From assembly GCF_000172155.1 (NCBI RefSeq), contig NZ_ABIZ01000001.1, positions 6,481,105 to 6,545,104 on the forward strand: a DNA stretch of 64,000 nucleotides, read 5' to 3'. A program made the position numbers and the translations under genes. The stretch comes from Verrucomicrobium spinosum DSM 4136 = JCM 18804. Its GTDB lineage: Bacteria > Verrucomicrobiota > Verrucomicrobiia > Verrucomicrobiales > Verrucomicrobiaceae. The notes under the pieces were generated by a model, which was not told where the DNA came from, ran no database searches, and saw nothing but the letters and a program-made list of their open reading frames with translations. Of this stretch, positions 26,055-34,576 are shown one piece after another (position 1 is the stretch's first letter; the number at the start of each line of letters is the position of its first letter).

Positions 26055-26105
26055 TGCCGATTGCCAATCGGCGGCACAGCAGATTGCCAATCTGCGCTAC
26101 GCTAT
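26055..26105 (+). repeat. Double palindrome repeat, family B, copy 4
   Basis: GCCGATTGCCAATCGGC and GCAGATTGCCAATCTGC followed by GCTACGC. The rest of the 390 bp between tRNA-Arg and the next gene shows nothing else besides the family C copy. Confidence 0.85.
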
Positions 26106-26162
26106 CACCCGGTCCCTGACCTCATGTCTGGAGTCTGATGTCTGGCAGTCTGGTGTCTCCCC

Positions 26163-27281
26163 CTAAATTCTCGGCTTGGGCGAGCCTTTGCTCTGGAGCG
26201 TCGCGGCGAGGTCGCCGGAGGCGAGGACGGGGAGGAGTTCGTAGCGGGGCTTGGGCGTGTAGTTGGGATCGTCGAGAATCTTCACGCAGATGTCCCAGGC
26301 AAAGTCCACCAGCGGCGGGACGTGGACGGTGGCGTCGATCTCTGAATTCACCACGAGGCTGAGTCCGCCGCCGTTGCCGGGGTTGCCATCGAGTCCGAGG
26401 ATCAGAAGGGAGTCGCGAACGGGAGGCTGGGCGGCACGAGCCGCGCGGGCCGCGCCGAAGGCCATGAAGTCGCCGTGGCAGAACACGACATCGAACTGCT
26501 TTTGCAGACGCAGAGCATCATTGAAACGATAGCCAGCCTCCTCCGCCGCCCAGTTGGCAGGGGCGTCATGCACCAGGACCACCCCGGGGGCTTTCTGGAT
26601 CGCGGCCTGGAAGGCGGTGGAAACCGCTTTCGAATACGCATTACCCTCCGGCCCGGTGATCTGCACCACCCGGCCGACGGTCTCCGGCCTGCCTTCATCC
26701 GCGGACTTCTGCTGCAAGGCGGAGACGACAAAGTTCCCGGCCAGATCGCCGATCTTGGCCTCCTCTACATAGAGCGCGGTGGTGCAGGCCTTCTCCGGCA
26801 GGTCCTTGGAAAACGCGATGATGGTGACGCCAGTGGCTTTCAGTTCTATGAGGACGGGCACGAGTGCCTGAGCGTCCACCGGGAAAACGAAGAGATGCGT
26901 GGCCCCCTGGGCAACCTGCGTGCGGAGCTGGGCGATCTGCCGTTGCACGTCCCCCAGGGCGAGGATCTGCACCAGATCCACCCCCGCCCGGGTCCGGACA
27001 AGGCGTGCAGCCAGCACTTGCTGAAAATTTCGCATGGGGGTCTCCAGCGAGTCCAGGAACACCACCACCTTGGGTCGCTTGGGGGCCTCCTTGCCAAACA
27101 CGCCCTTCTTCTCCGGCACCATGAGGGCGGCGGGATCCGGCTGCGGCTGGGTGCGATCCCGCTTCTTGCACCCGAGAAGCGGCACCCCTGCCCCCACGGC
27201 CAGACCCAGGCGACCCAGCATCGCAAGGGCAGCGCGGCGGCTGGCGGGCTCAGGAGACAAGTCAGACGGGGGCATCGGCAT
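26163..27281 (-). CDS. Sugar-binding lipoprotein of an ABC-type uptake system (RbsB-like)
   Basis: A 372-residue protein. The N-terminus has a twin-arginine-like motif (ASRRAALAMLGRLGLAVGAG) and a lipobox at LLGC, so it is probably a membrane-anchored periplasmic protein. The rest follows the Peripla_BP_4 sugar-binding fold: PKVVVFLDSLETPMRNFQQV, THLFVFPVDAQALVPVL, VVQITGPEGNAYSKAVSTAF and NGGGLSLVVNSEIDATV. It would bind a sugar for transport or chemotaxis. No permease or ATPase gene is adjacent, so it is an orphan here; the sugar operon at 34.6 kb also lacks a transporter. Confidence 0.8.
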   Translation of the reverse strand: MPMPPSDLSPEPASRRAALAMLGRLGLAVGAGVPLLGCKKRDRTQPQPDPAALMVPEKKGVFGKEAPKRPKVVVFLDSLETPMRNFQQVLAARLVRTRAGVDLVQILALGDVQRQIAQLRTQVAQGATHLFVFPVDAQALVPVLIELKATGVTIIAFSKDLPEKACTTALYVEEAKIGDLAGNFVVSALQQKSADEGRPETVGRVVQITGPEGNAYSKAVSTAFQAAIQKAPGVVLVHDAPANWAAEEAGYRFNDALRLQKQFDVVFCHGDFMAFGAARAARAAQPPVRDSLLILGLDGNPGNGGGLSLVVNSEIDATVHVPPLVDFAWDICVKILDDPNYTPKPRYELLPVLASGDLAATLQSKGSPKPRI

Positions 27282-27701
27282 CCCGCCATTTTGAACCGCG
27301 ATGGCTCCAGATCAAAACCACAAAATCTGAAAAAGATCCATCCAAGCACCAGACGGCCAGAAACCAGACCTGCGTGCAGCAGACTGCCGGCCCGCGTATT
27401 GCCCTTTTCCCTCTTTGGTCCCTTTTCCCTTATCCCTCTTTAGTCCATCCTCCCTCATCTCAGGCCCTGAGAATGGCATTTTGACCCCGCTGGGGCGGCG
27501 TTCTTCGATTTTGCTCGACCTCGACATGGTCAATCCTTTAAAACTCCTGCGGTCGGTTGAGAATGCTCTCTCCAAATTCTAAGAAATCCCCCTCATTATT
27601 GCGGTTTATTTTAGAATTCCGAAATATCAGTTGCCGATTCGCTGAAAAAATGGTAATTTCAGCCCGAGTTTATAAAAACCAAACCGGAGGGTCCGAGTTC
27701 C
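27282..27701. other. Intergenic region with AT-rich promoter-like end
   Basis: No gene is supported. The first 200 bp hold short TCCCTTTTCCC-type repeats; the last 130 bp are AT-rich. ACCGGAGGGTCC, about 15 bp upstream of 27702, gives a strong ribosome site for the next gene. Confidence 0.5.
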
Positions 27702-28478
27702 ATGTTCTGCCTACTCTTCAAAAGGCGTGTTAAAGCGCATGCTGAGCGGCTGTTTCATTTTCTCCTTCCCCATGGATTCCCCGGCGAGATATTTCTCTGC
27801 GGGAGCGCCTTCAAGCCCCTGCTCAAGAAGAGCCTGCCCGTGCATGATGTGGACCTCTGGGTCCGCACCGCTGAGGACCGGATGAAGCTCTGCCAGGCCC
27901 TGATTCAGCGTGGAGCCTCCGTGGTGCCCGATGCCCAGCACCCTCACGCGCTAAAATTCCGCTTGGAAGGCCATCTCATTGAGATCACCTGCAACGCGGT
28001 GCACGATGGCACCCTCTCTGACGTGGTGCACACCTACGAGCTGGCCGTGCACGGGCTCGGCGTCCACTACCGGAAGGGCGAGGTGATCGACACCTGCGTG
28101 AGCCCGGAATGCTGGGACGCGATCTCGCATCGGCAGGTGAAGGTGATGCCCGCGTATGTCTGCCTGCTCATGATGATGAAGCCCGCCTGCCTTATCCGCA
28201 CCCTGCACCGCATGGGACAGGAGGCGGCCGAGCTGGGCTTCGATGTGCATGTGGATGAGGAGCACCGCCTCTGGGAGATCTACTGGCATGATTACTCCGA
28301 GGAAGAACGGAAGGCCGCCATGGACCTCTACTTTGAGACCACCGTGTGCCACAAGAGCCAGCACCACTACCATGTGGTGCGCCGGGCGACCATCGGACTG
28401 GTCATGACGCCTGCGACGGCCCAAGCTGGTGCTGGCGGCAAGGTGCAGACACGCCAGCTCCGACCGAAGGTGGCTTAG
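27702..28478 (+). CDS. Nucleotidyltransferase-fold protein
   Basis: A 258-residue soluble protein. IFLCGSAFKPLLKKS followed by VHDVDLWVRT has the G-S ... D-x-D layout of the nucleotidyltransferase superfamily (poly(A) polymerase and antitoxin-type heads). FRLEGHLIEITCN supplies a possible third acidic residue. The C-terminal half is helical and rich in His, Tyr and Glu. The nucleotide donor and target are unknown. The GGAGG site upstream decides the start. It is monocistronic and followed by repeats. Confidence 0.6.
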   Translation: MFCLLFKRRVKAHAERLFHFLLPHGFPGEIFLCGSAFKPLLKKSLPVHDVDLWVRTAEDRMKLCQALIQRGASVVPDAQHPHALKFRLEGHLIEITCNAVHDGTLSDVVHTYELAVHGLGVHYRKGEVIDTCVSPECWDAISHRQVKVMPAYVCLLMMMKPACLIRTLHRMGQEAAELGFDVHVDEEHRLWEIYWHDYSEEERKAAMDLYFETTVCHKSQHHYHVVRRATIGLVMTPATAQAGAGGKVQTRQLRPKVA

Positions 28479-28572
28479 AGTTCGTGATGCTTGGTGCTTG
28501 GTTGGCGAGGATGGAGGCATGATGAGCAGTGTCGGAAAATGAGTGGGTAAGGGGCAATCTTCAATGCTTGCG

Positions 28573-28603
28573 ACTGATTCCGCCTAAAGGCGGTACTCCA
28601 ACC
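28573..28603 (-). repeat. Family A palindrome, single end
   Basis: GATTCCGCCTAAAGGCGG followed by TACTCCAACCC is a variant of the family A end, with CC/GG replacing the TT/AA around the centre. Confidence 0.7.
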
Positions 28604-28711
28604 CTGCTGCGGGCGTCTAGAGTACACTGAATGGGAAGTCGCGCAGTTCACGGCTGTTGCTTGCGAGCAGGGCAAAGGGACTTCCAACCCTCATGAGAAC
28701 GTCAGCGCCGT

Positions 28712-29123
28712 GGTTGGAGCACCGTCCCGCATGCGGGACCAATGCCATCAGGGAAAAGTGGAGAGGTCGAGCATCTCCCTTTTGTGAAAGTATTGAGGGC
28801 CGAAGGTCCGGCATCATTGCAGCCTTGGGCAACGCCCAAGGTAGGCGCTCGTTTTAGATCTTGAGGGCTGTAGGCCCGACTTCATTCAGGGATGCCGGCA
28901 TAGGCAGACTTGATGACACGGCCTACAGCCCTCAAGGGTAGTTTGGCCATCTATCCCCGGGGCGTTGCCCCAGGCTGGTATGAACCCGGACCTTCGGCCC
29001 TTCTGAAAGGGGCTCACCAGTTACAGTCGTGGCGGTTGCACCATCGCAGCTCCGAGGCGCGCCAAGGCAAAACAGCAAGACGATGCGTTTTCCCTGTTGG
29101 CATTGGCCTTTAGGCGGAATCAG
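28712..29123. repeat. Composite palindromic element, family D, copy 2 (inverted)
   Basis: About 412 bp, the reverse complement of 6234-6651 apart from scattered differences. The same ordered set of inner palindromes is present (TCCCGCATGCGGGA, TTGGGCAACGCCCAA, GGGCTGTAGGCCC, GGGGCGTTGCCCC). The ends carry family A termini (GTTGGAGCACCG on the left, TAGGCGGAATCA on the right). Confidence 0.85.
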
Positions 29124-29164
29124 TCGCGCAAAAGACAGCGCAATCATTATACCTCGAACCCAAA

Positions 29165-29233
29165 AGAACCAAGAACCAAGAACCAAGAACCAAGAACCAA
29201 GAACCAAGAACCAAGAACCAAGAACCAAGAACC
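29165..29233 (+). repeat. 7-bp microsatellite (AAGAACC)n
   Basis: About ten near-perfect copies of AAGAACC run up to the stop of the cytochrome gene at 29234. Such arrays are prone to slippage. It is just outside the coding region. Confidence 0.9.
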
Positions 29234-29668
29234 CTACCCTCCCATCTCCCCCACCCACTTTTTCAACATCTCGATCTGCTCCTCATCGAGCTTGCCATCA
29301 GGCGGCATCTGGAGGTCGGCGTCTTCGTAGCAGACGGCCGTGATCAGGTTCGAACCTTCTACATCACCTGGCACAACGGCGGGCCCACTGTCGCCGCCTT
29401 CCATCATGGCCTTGAGGGTGTCCAGCCTCAGATTGGCCTTTTGTTTCTCCGGCCCGTGACATTTCACACATTGCGCATCGAGAAGCGGGCGGACCTTCTT
29501 CAGATACAGCGGATTTCCCTCGGGGTTCGAGGCATGCACACCTGACAAGCCTGTGAGCGTCAGGCAAAGGACCGCTCCCATCGCTGCATCCCGACCGACG
29601 ACAGGCAAGGCACCCGGACGGCGGCCGCACAGGAACCTGAATGAACGGAGGATGCAGTGGAGCGACAT
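29234..29668 (-). CDS. Secreted c-type cytochrome, Planctomycete type
   Basis: Taking the ATG at 29668, the 144-residue protein has a hydrophobic export signal (AAMGAVLCLTLTGLSGVHAS). The PSCyt1-type domain follows: LYLKKVRPLLDAQCVKCHGP with the haem-binding CVKCH, then KANLRLDTLKAMMEGGDSGP, PGDVEGSNLITAV and the distal-side MPPDGKLDEEQIEMLKKWV. It should carry one covalently bound haem outside the cytoplasm. The frame is open to 29884 but the upstream part has no signal-like sequence; ATGs at 29728 and 29581 are alternatives. No partner dehydrogenase gene adjoins it. Confidence 0.8.
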   Translation of the reverse strand: MSLHCILRSFRFLCGRRPGALPVVGRDAAMGAVLCLTLTGLSGVHASNPEGNPLYLKKVRPLLDAQCVKCHGPEKQKANLRLDTLKAMMEGGDSGPAVVPGDVEGSNLITAVCYEDADLQMPPDGKLDEEQIEMLKKWVGEMGG

Positions 29669-29894
29669 GCGCGGGAATTCGAACTCGCAAATACAGTGAT
29701 GAGGCCTGCTTGCACCGGGCTTGTTCATAGCATCCAACGTTAAAGAATTGATGTCAATTCGACAGGCTTTGAGCTGTCTGTGAAGATCGTGCCCGACCCG
29801 GTGGTGTGCGGCAGGCCTTGATGGGGACGGGCGGGAGATTGCGAAATGGTGAGAGCGTACGACAGAGCGGCGCAGGGAACCCACGCCTCAAGTC

Positions 29895-29936
29895 ATCGTG
29901 CCTTTGTGCCTTCGTGTGAGAATACGCATTCTCACG
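29895..29936 (+). repeat. Family C repeat, copy 3, with adjoining hairpin
   Basis: TCGTGCCTTTGTGCCTTCG is followed by GTGAGAATACGCATTCTCAC, a 20-nt near-palindrome. Family B lies 14 bp further on, as at 26055. Confidence 0.75.
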
Positions 29937-29950
29937 CTCCGGCCACCTGG

Positions 29951-29998
29951 TGCCGATTGCCAATCGGCGGCACAGCAGATTGCCAATCTGCGCTACAG
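29951..29998 (+). repeat. Double palindrome repeat, family B, copy 5
   Basis: GCCGATTGCCAATCGGC and GCAGATTGCCAATCTGC followed by GCTACAG. It precedes the sigma-factor gene by about 170 bp. Confidence 0.85.
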
Positions 29999-30169
29999 CG
30001 ACTCCCCAGCCCACCTCAACCAGCGCAGCGTCTCAACCAGCGGCCGCCCCGTCTCACCGTGCCGCTGGCGCCACACCTCAACTTTTCCTGTCCAATTCCC
30101 CGCGCCATCCGGCCTAGTTAGGGTGACAGTCTCTATTTCCCAGCCCTGCCAGCCCCTGCTTCCGCCCGC

Positions 30170-30718
30170 ATGGAGTCCGCCGACCGCACGACCGAATTTC
30201 TCACTCTGCTCACCCAGCACGATCGTGCGCTGGGGGTGTATGTGTACAGTCTGGTGCCGCTGGCGGCGGATGCGGACGATATTCTGCAGCAGACCAAGAT
30301 GGTCATGTGGCGGAGTTTCTCCCAGTTTGAGCTGGGGACGAATTTTCTCGCGTGGGCCCGGAAGGTGGCCTTTCACCAGATCCTGACCTACCGGCGGGAG
30401 AAGAAAAAGGAGCACCTGCCTCTGGAAGACGACGTGCTTGAGGCCATCGGCCACGAGGTGGAGAAGCTGGCCACAGACGGCGGCGACCACCGCCGGGATG
30501 CCCTTCAGGCCTGTTTGCTCAAGCTGCCCAAGGAGCACCGCCAGCTCATCCTGCTGCGCTATTATGAGGATCTCGAGGTGGATCAGGTGGCCAGCCGCAT
30601 CCAAAGCACTCCGGGGGCCGTGTACCGCGCCCTCAGTCGCGTGCGCATGGCCCTGCTGGACTGTGTAGAACGACAGATGCAGTTGCAACCCAACGCCAAC
30701 GAGGGGGTAGCCCCATGA
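30170..30718 (+). CDS. ECF RNA polymerase sigma factor (Rhodopirellula/Verrucomicrobium group)
   Basis: A 182-residue sigma-70 family protein. Region 2 includes VYVYSLVPLAADADDILQQT and WRSFSQFELGTNFLAWARKV. Region 4 is LPKEHRQLILLRYYEDLEVD followed by QVASRIQSTPGAVYRALSRV, a helix-turn-helix. It should direct transcription of a small regulon. The stop overlaps the start of the FecR-like gene by 4 bp (ATGA at 30715-30718), implying coupled expression with its likely membrane anti-sigma partner. Confidence 0.9.
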   Translation: MESADRTTEFLTLLTQHDRALGVYVYSLVPLAADADDILQQTKMVMWRSFSQFELGTNFLAWARKVAFHQILTYRREKKKEHLPLEDDVLEAIGHEVEKLATDGGDHRRDALQACLLKLPKEHRQLILLRYYEDLEVDQVASRIQSTPGAVYRALSRVRMALLDCVERQMQLQPNANEGVAP

Positions 30719-32250
30719 ATCACCAACCGATGACTGACTCCGAACGCTGGCACCTGCTTGAGCTCTGCGAGAGAAGCCTGACGGCAAAGCTCACTGCGGC
30801 GGAGAGGGAGGAACTCAATGCGCGATTGCGCATGGATGAGGAAGCGCGTCGCTTGTTTGCCGCGGCGCTCCACCAGCATGCGGAACTGAAATTCGACTCC
30901 CATCTGCTCAAGCAACTGGCAGGCGAATCCCCGCCCTCGATCGCGAAGATCTCCCCTGGCAGGAGCATTGTTTCCCGCACCCCCTGGCTACCCTCCGCCC
31001 TTGCGGCCGCCGCAGGCATCGCCGTGCTGGGCATTGTGGGTGCCGTCTGGAACTGGCAGCTCACCCCTCGCACAGGCGACGGTCCGAATCTCACCGTGGC
31101 CACAGTCATCAAGGCCCGCGATTGCAAATGGGCGGGGAGCACCCTGCCCACTGCCGAAGGATCACGCGTGGCCGCAGGCATGCTGGAGCTCGCCGAGGGT
31201 CTTGCCACGCTGAAGTTCGACAGCGGCGCAGAGATCGTCATGGAGGCTCCGGCCACGCTGGAGATCGTGGATGCCAAAGCCTGCCGCCTGGTCAGAGGCA
31301 CCCTCATGGCCGATGTGCCCCCCAGCGCCATCGGCTTCGTGGTGGACACGCCCGACGCCAAGGTCGTGGACTACGGCACGCGCTTCGGTGTCAGTGCCGG
31401 TGAGGATGGCAAGTACCTGGTGAAGGTGCTGGACGGCTTGGTGGAAGTGAGCCCCAAAGCCACCGGCGACGCCAAACAATTGCGCGGCGGGCAGAGCGTT
31501 GACACCGGCATCCGCCGCAGCCAGCTCACCCCGACTCCCAACCCCACCACCGTGGAGTTGGAGTCCCGCCGCTGGCAGCCCAACATCATTCTGGATGCCG
31601 GGGGCGGCTGGCAGATCGTTTCCACCGCCTACGGCCGTGGCAAGGACACCTACATCCAGGGCAATCCCAAGTCGAAGAACTTCGGCAAGGACCCGTACTT
31701 CCGGGTGAAACGCAGCAGCTTCTCCCCGGAGCTGGACCGCAAGGGCTATGTGTGCTTCGACCTTGGCAAGTTCAAGGATGACCTTAAAGAGGATGCCGAG
31801 CTGGTGTTGAGCATCGAACCCAGCGATCTCGGCTTTGCCACCCTCGTGCCAGACAGCACCTTCGCCGTGTACGGCCTCACCGATGAGTCGGAAGACAACT
31901 GGAGCGAGAACACCCTTACGTGGAAGGAAGCTCCTGCCCACCATGTGGACACTGACGCGGGTCAGCACCACCTTCCGGATCTAAGGAAGGCCGCCTTGCT
32001 CGGCCGCTTCCAGATCGCCCAAGGGGTCAGCCGCGGAACCCGATCCATCAAGGGCCAGGAGCTTGTGAAGTTCCTGCAGGGCGACACCAATGGGCTGGTG
32101 ACTTTCATCATCTGCCGCGAGACAGATGAATCCGCCCGCGACGGCATGGCGCATGCCTTTGCCACAAAGGAAAGCGGCAGCAATACCCCGCCTCTGTTGC
32201 GGGTGAAGGTGAAGGATGTGGAGCCCGCTTCGCGGGAGACCAAAGATTAG
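30715..32250 (+). CDS. FecR-domain membrane protein with C-terminal DNRLRE-like domain
   Basis: A 511-residue protein. Residues 1-95 are a cytoplasmic helical region (TDSERWHLLELCERSLTAKL) able to act as anti-sigma domain. A membrane helix follows (SALAAAAGIAVLGIVGAVW). The FecR domain spans about 120-260 (ELAEGLATLKFDSGAEIVME, VVDTPDAKVVDYGTRFGV, VLDGLVEVSPKATGDAKQLR). The C-terminal 230 residues form a beta-rich domain (GKDTYIQGNPKSKNFG ... GYVCFDLGKF ... WSENTLTWKEAP) like DNRLRE/CBM96 domains that bind surface polysaccharide. A sugar-sensing anti-sigma factor is a reasonable inference. Confidence 0.8.
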   Translation: MNHQPMTDSERWHLLELCERSLTAKLTAAEREELNARLRMDEEARRLFAAALHQHAELKFDSHLLKQLAGESPPSIAKISPGRSIVSRTPWLPSALAAAAGIAVLGIVGAVWNWQLTPRTGDGPNLTVATVIKARDCKWAGSTLPTAEGSRVAAGMLELAEGLATLKFDSGAEIVMEAPATLEIVDAKACRLVRGTLMADVPPSAIGFVVDTPDAKVVDYGTRFGVSAGEDGKYLVKVLDGLVEVSPKATGDAKQLRGGQSVDTGIRRSQLTPTPNPTTVELESRRWQPNIILDAGGGWQIVSTAYGRGKDTYIQGNPKSKNFGKDPYFRVKRSSFSPELDRKGYVCFDLGKFKDDLKEDAELVLSIEPSDLGFATLVPDSTFAVYGLTDESEDNWSENTLTWKEAPAHHVDTDAGQHHLPDLRKAALLGRFQIAQGVSRGTRSIKGQELVKFLQGDTNGLVTFIICRETDESARDGMAHAFATKESGSNTPPLLRVKVKDVEPASRETKD

Positions 32251-32387
32251 AAGACGAAAGACAGAAGACCTGAGTGAGGACCGCCGGACGACGTCCGCTG
32301 TGGCAGAGCAAAGTAGTGCAGCACTTCAGTAAGGGTGTCAGTCACGTCCCCCAAGACACCCAATTCACACCCCCGCGCCCAAACGTC

Positions 32388-33368
32388 TTGGGTTGTAGGG
32401 CGAGCGCCCCGCTTGCCACCTCAGGAGCCGTTCGCACCATGCGGAGCGCTTGCCCTACAGCGCCGCTTGGCGACCGCACCGCACCGCGCCCCCCCGCAGG
32501 CCTCGCCAGACACCCAATTCACACCCTCACCCTCAAACCTCTTGGGTTGTAGGGCGAGCGCTCCGCTTGCCACCTCAGGAGCCGTTCGCAGCAAGCAGAG
32601 CGCTTGCCCTACAGCGCTGCTTGGCGACTGCGCCGCACCTAGCCCCCGCAAGCCTCCCCAGAGCCCCCATTCACAACCCCACCCTCAACCCCCTCGGGTT
32701 GTAGGGCGAGCGCCCCGCTTGCCCTATAGCGCCGCTTGGCGTCTGCGCCACACCTAGCCCCCCGCAGGCCTTCCCTGACACCCCAATCACATCCCCGCGC
32801 CCAACCGTCTCGGGTTGTAGGGCGAGCGCCCCGCTTGCCACCTCAGTCGCCACTCGCAGCAAGCAGAGCGCTTGCCCTACAGCGCCGCTTGGCGACCGCA
32901 CCGCACCTAGCCCCCGCAAGCCTCGCCAGCCACCCAATTCACACCCCCACCCTCAAACCTCTTGGGTTGTAGGGCGAGCGCTCCGCTTGCCACCTCAGGA
33001 GCCGTTCGCGGCAAGCGGAGCGCTTGCCCTACAGCGCCGCTTGGCGACTGCGCCACACCTAGCCCCCCGCAGGCCTCCCCAGAGCCCCCATTCACAACCC
33101 CACCCTCAACCCCCTTGGGTTGTAGGGCGAGCGCCCCGCTTGCCACCTCAGTCGCCACTCGCGGCAAGCAGAGCGCTTGCCCTACAGCGCCGCTTGGCGA
33201 CTGCGCCGCACCTAGCCCCCGCAAGCCTCGCCAGCCACCCAATTCACACCCCCACCCTCAAACCTCTTGGGTTGTAGGGCGAGCGCTCCGCTTGCCACCT
33301 CAGGAGCCGTTCGCGGCAAGCGGAGCGCTTGCCCTACAGCGCCGCTTGGCGACTGCGCCGCACCTATC
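32388..33368. repeat. Tandem array of seven long palindromic units
   Basis: Seven units begin with GGGTTGTAGGGCGAGCG at about 32389, 32544, 32695, 32812, 32964, 33116 and 33269; most are about 153 bp, and the third is shortened to about 117. Each full unit has a long inverted repeat: TGTAGGGCGAGCG(C)TCCGCTTGCC and, 20-25 bp later, GGCAAGCGGAGCGCTTGCCC then TACA. A spacer of about 75 bp (GCGCCGCTTGGCGACTGCGC ... CACCCTCAAACC) follows. Unit 3 lost most of its loop. Long frames on both strands are by-products. Nothing else is seen between 32251 and 33490. Confidence 0.9.
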
Positions 33369-33417
33369 ACCCCCGCAAGCCGATATCATCCCCTCCCGAC
33401 AACTCACCCCCAACACC

Positions 33418-33483
33418 TTGACGCACTGACGCACCGACGCACCGACGCACCGACGCACCGACGCACTGCCCACTGACGCACTG
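33418..33483 (+). repeat. 8-bp microsatellite (CGACGCAC)n
   Basis: About seven tandem copies of CGACGCAC with CTGACGCA variants. The array ends just before the stop of the AraC-type regulator. Confidence 0.85.
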
Positions 33484-33490
33484 AACTCCC

Positions 33491-34381
33491 CTACCTCCTC
33501 CTCCGCCTCCACTCCGTGGGACTGCACTTGTGCACCCGCTTGAAGATCCGGTTGAAGAACGAGATCTGCGAGAAGCCGCATTCCCCGGAGATTTCCAGCA
33601 CACTGCGGTCACTCTCCACCAGCTCCCGGCAGGCAGCCTGAAGACGCAGGCGGTTCAGGAACTCACTGAAGGTGCGGCCGGAGTGTTTCTTGAACTGCCG
33701 GGCAAAGGTGGGCCGGCTCAGATTGGTCAGCTCCAGCACCTCCTCCAGGCGCACCTCCTGGCGAAAGTTGGCGATGAGATGGCGCACCGCATCCCGAATG
33801 GCTTGTTGATAGTGCGACTCCATGGGCAGGGCAAAGGATCGCACGGAGAGGAAGCTCCGATCCTGTTCCGGTGCCCGTGAAAGCAGCGCCAGCAGCTTGA
33901 GCAGCAAGGCCAGGCGCTCCACGCCATCAGCAGTCGTGAGTTCCTGCAACAGCCCTGCCGCGGCTGTGACGGTGCGACCGCTGAGGCGGAGTCCGCGCCC
34001 AGCCTTTTTGAAAAGCCCGGCCAGCTTCAGGGTTTCAGGAAACGCCCAGAACGGGTGACTCTCCGGAAAATGCCACTGCACCGAGACGCCCGACGAGGAC
34101 TCCTTCGTGTGCCAGTAGTGCGGCAGCTTCGCCCCCAGCAGCACCAGATCGCCTCCGGCGAAACTGCCGATGTGATCCCCCACAAAGCGCATCCCCGATC
34201 CGCTGGTGAAGAGGGTCAGTTCCATCTCCGTGTGGTAGTGCCAGTGCGTGCCCTCGCCTGCGATCTTTTGCGCCTTTCCCGGGGCCAGCACGCACTCCAC
34301 CTCCCTGAGGTTCCGCGACCAGCGGATGACCCGGAAGGACTGGCCGGGTGGAAAGTCGATTTTCTCTCGGAGAACCTGCAT
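33491..34381 (-). CDS. AraC-family transcriptional regulator with cupin domain
   Basis: A 296-residue regulator starting at ATG 34381 (MQVLREKIDFPPGQSF). A further in-frame start lies at 34450, but family homology begins here. The N-terminal half is a cupin sensor (HWHYHTEMELTLFTSGSGMR and ALLGAKLPHYWH-like strands). The C-terminal third has two AraC helix-turn-helix motifs: LEEVLELTNLSRPTFARQFK and VLEISGECGFSQISFFNRIF. It is divergent from the sugar operon at 34577 and probably controls it in response to the sugar substrate. Confidence 0.9.
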   Translation of the reverse strand: MQVLREKIDFPPGQSFRVIRWSRNLREVECVLAPGKAQKIAGEGTHWHYHTEMELTLFTSGSGMRFVGDHIGSFAGGDLVLLGAKLPHYWHTKESSSGVSVQWHFPESHPFWAFPETLKLAGLFKKAGRGLRLSGRTVTAAAGLLQELTTADGVERLALLLKLLALLSRAPEQDRSFLSVRSFALPMESHYQQAIRDAVRHLIANFRQEVRLEEVLELTNLSRPTFARQFKKHSGRTFSEFLNRLRLQAACRELVESDRSVLEISGECGFSQISFFNRIFKRVHKCSPTEWRRRRR

Positions 34382-34576
34382 GGCGATGGAGGGAAGCAGA
34401 AACGGGGCGGCGCGTGGCGGAGCCTCCCTGAGGCAGACCCCGCCGGTCACAATTCCACCGTTTCATGTCACTTCCATCCGCGAATGACGGTGTACAGCAG
34501 GAAAATTGAGACAATAGTCGCAGCCCCTGAGTCTGGGAGCGTAGCGCCCGCCGCCAGACCCGGCCATTGTCCCGGC
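34382..34576. promoter_or_regulatory. Divergent promoter region between araC-type gene and sugar operon
   Basis: This 195-bp gap must hold promoters for both directions. A spaced inverted repeat GACAAT (34510-34515) and ATTGTC (34566-34571) lies just before the operon start. Its link to the regulator is a guess; no clear -35/-10 pair was found. Confidence 0.4.

Noticed and set aside
32388-33368. CRISPR array
   Set aside because: Units are about 150 bp, each has an internal long palindrome, spacers are conserved rather than unique, and there are no cas genes in the window.
34055-34576. Upstream extension of the isomerase-like gene
   Set aside because: The frame is open but its residues are antisense to the AraC gene; family homology starts at ATG 34577.
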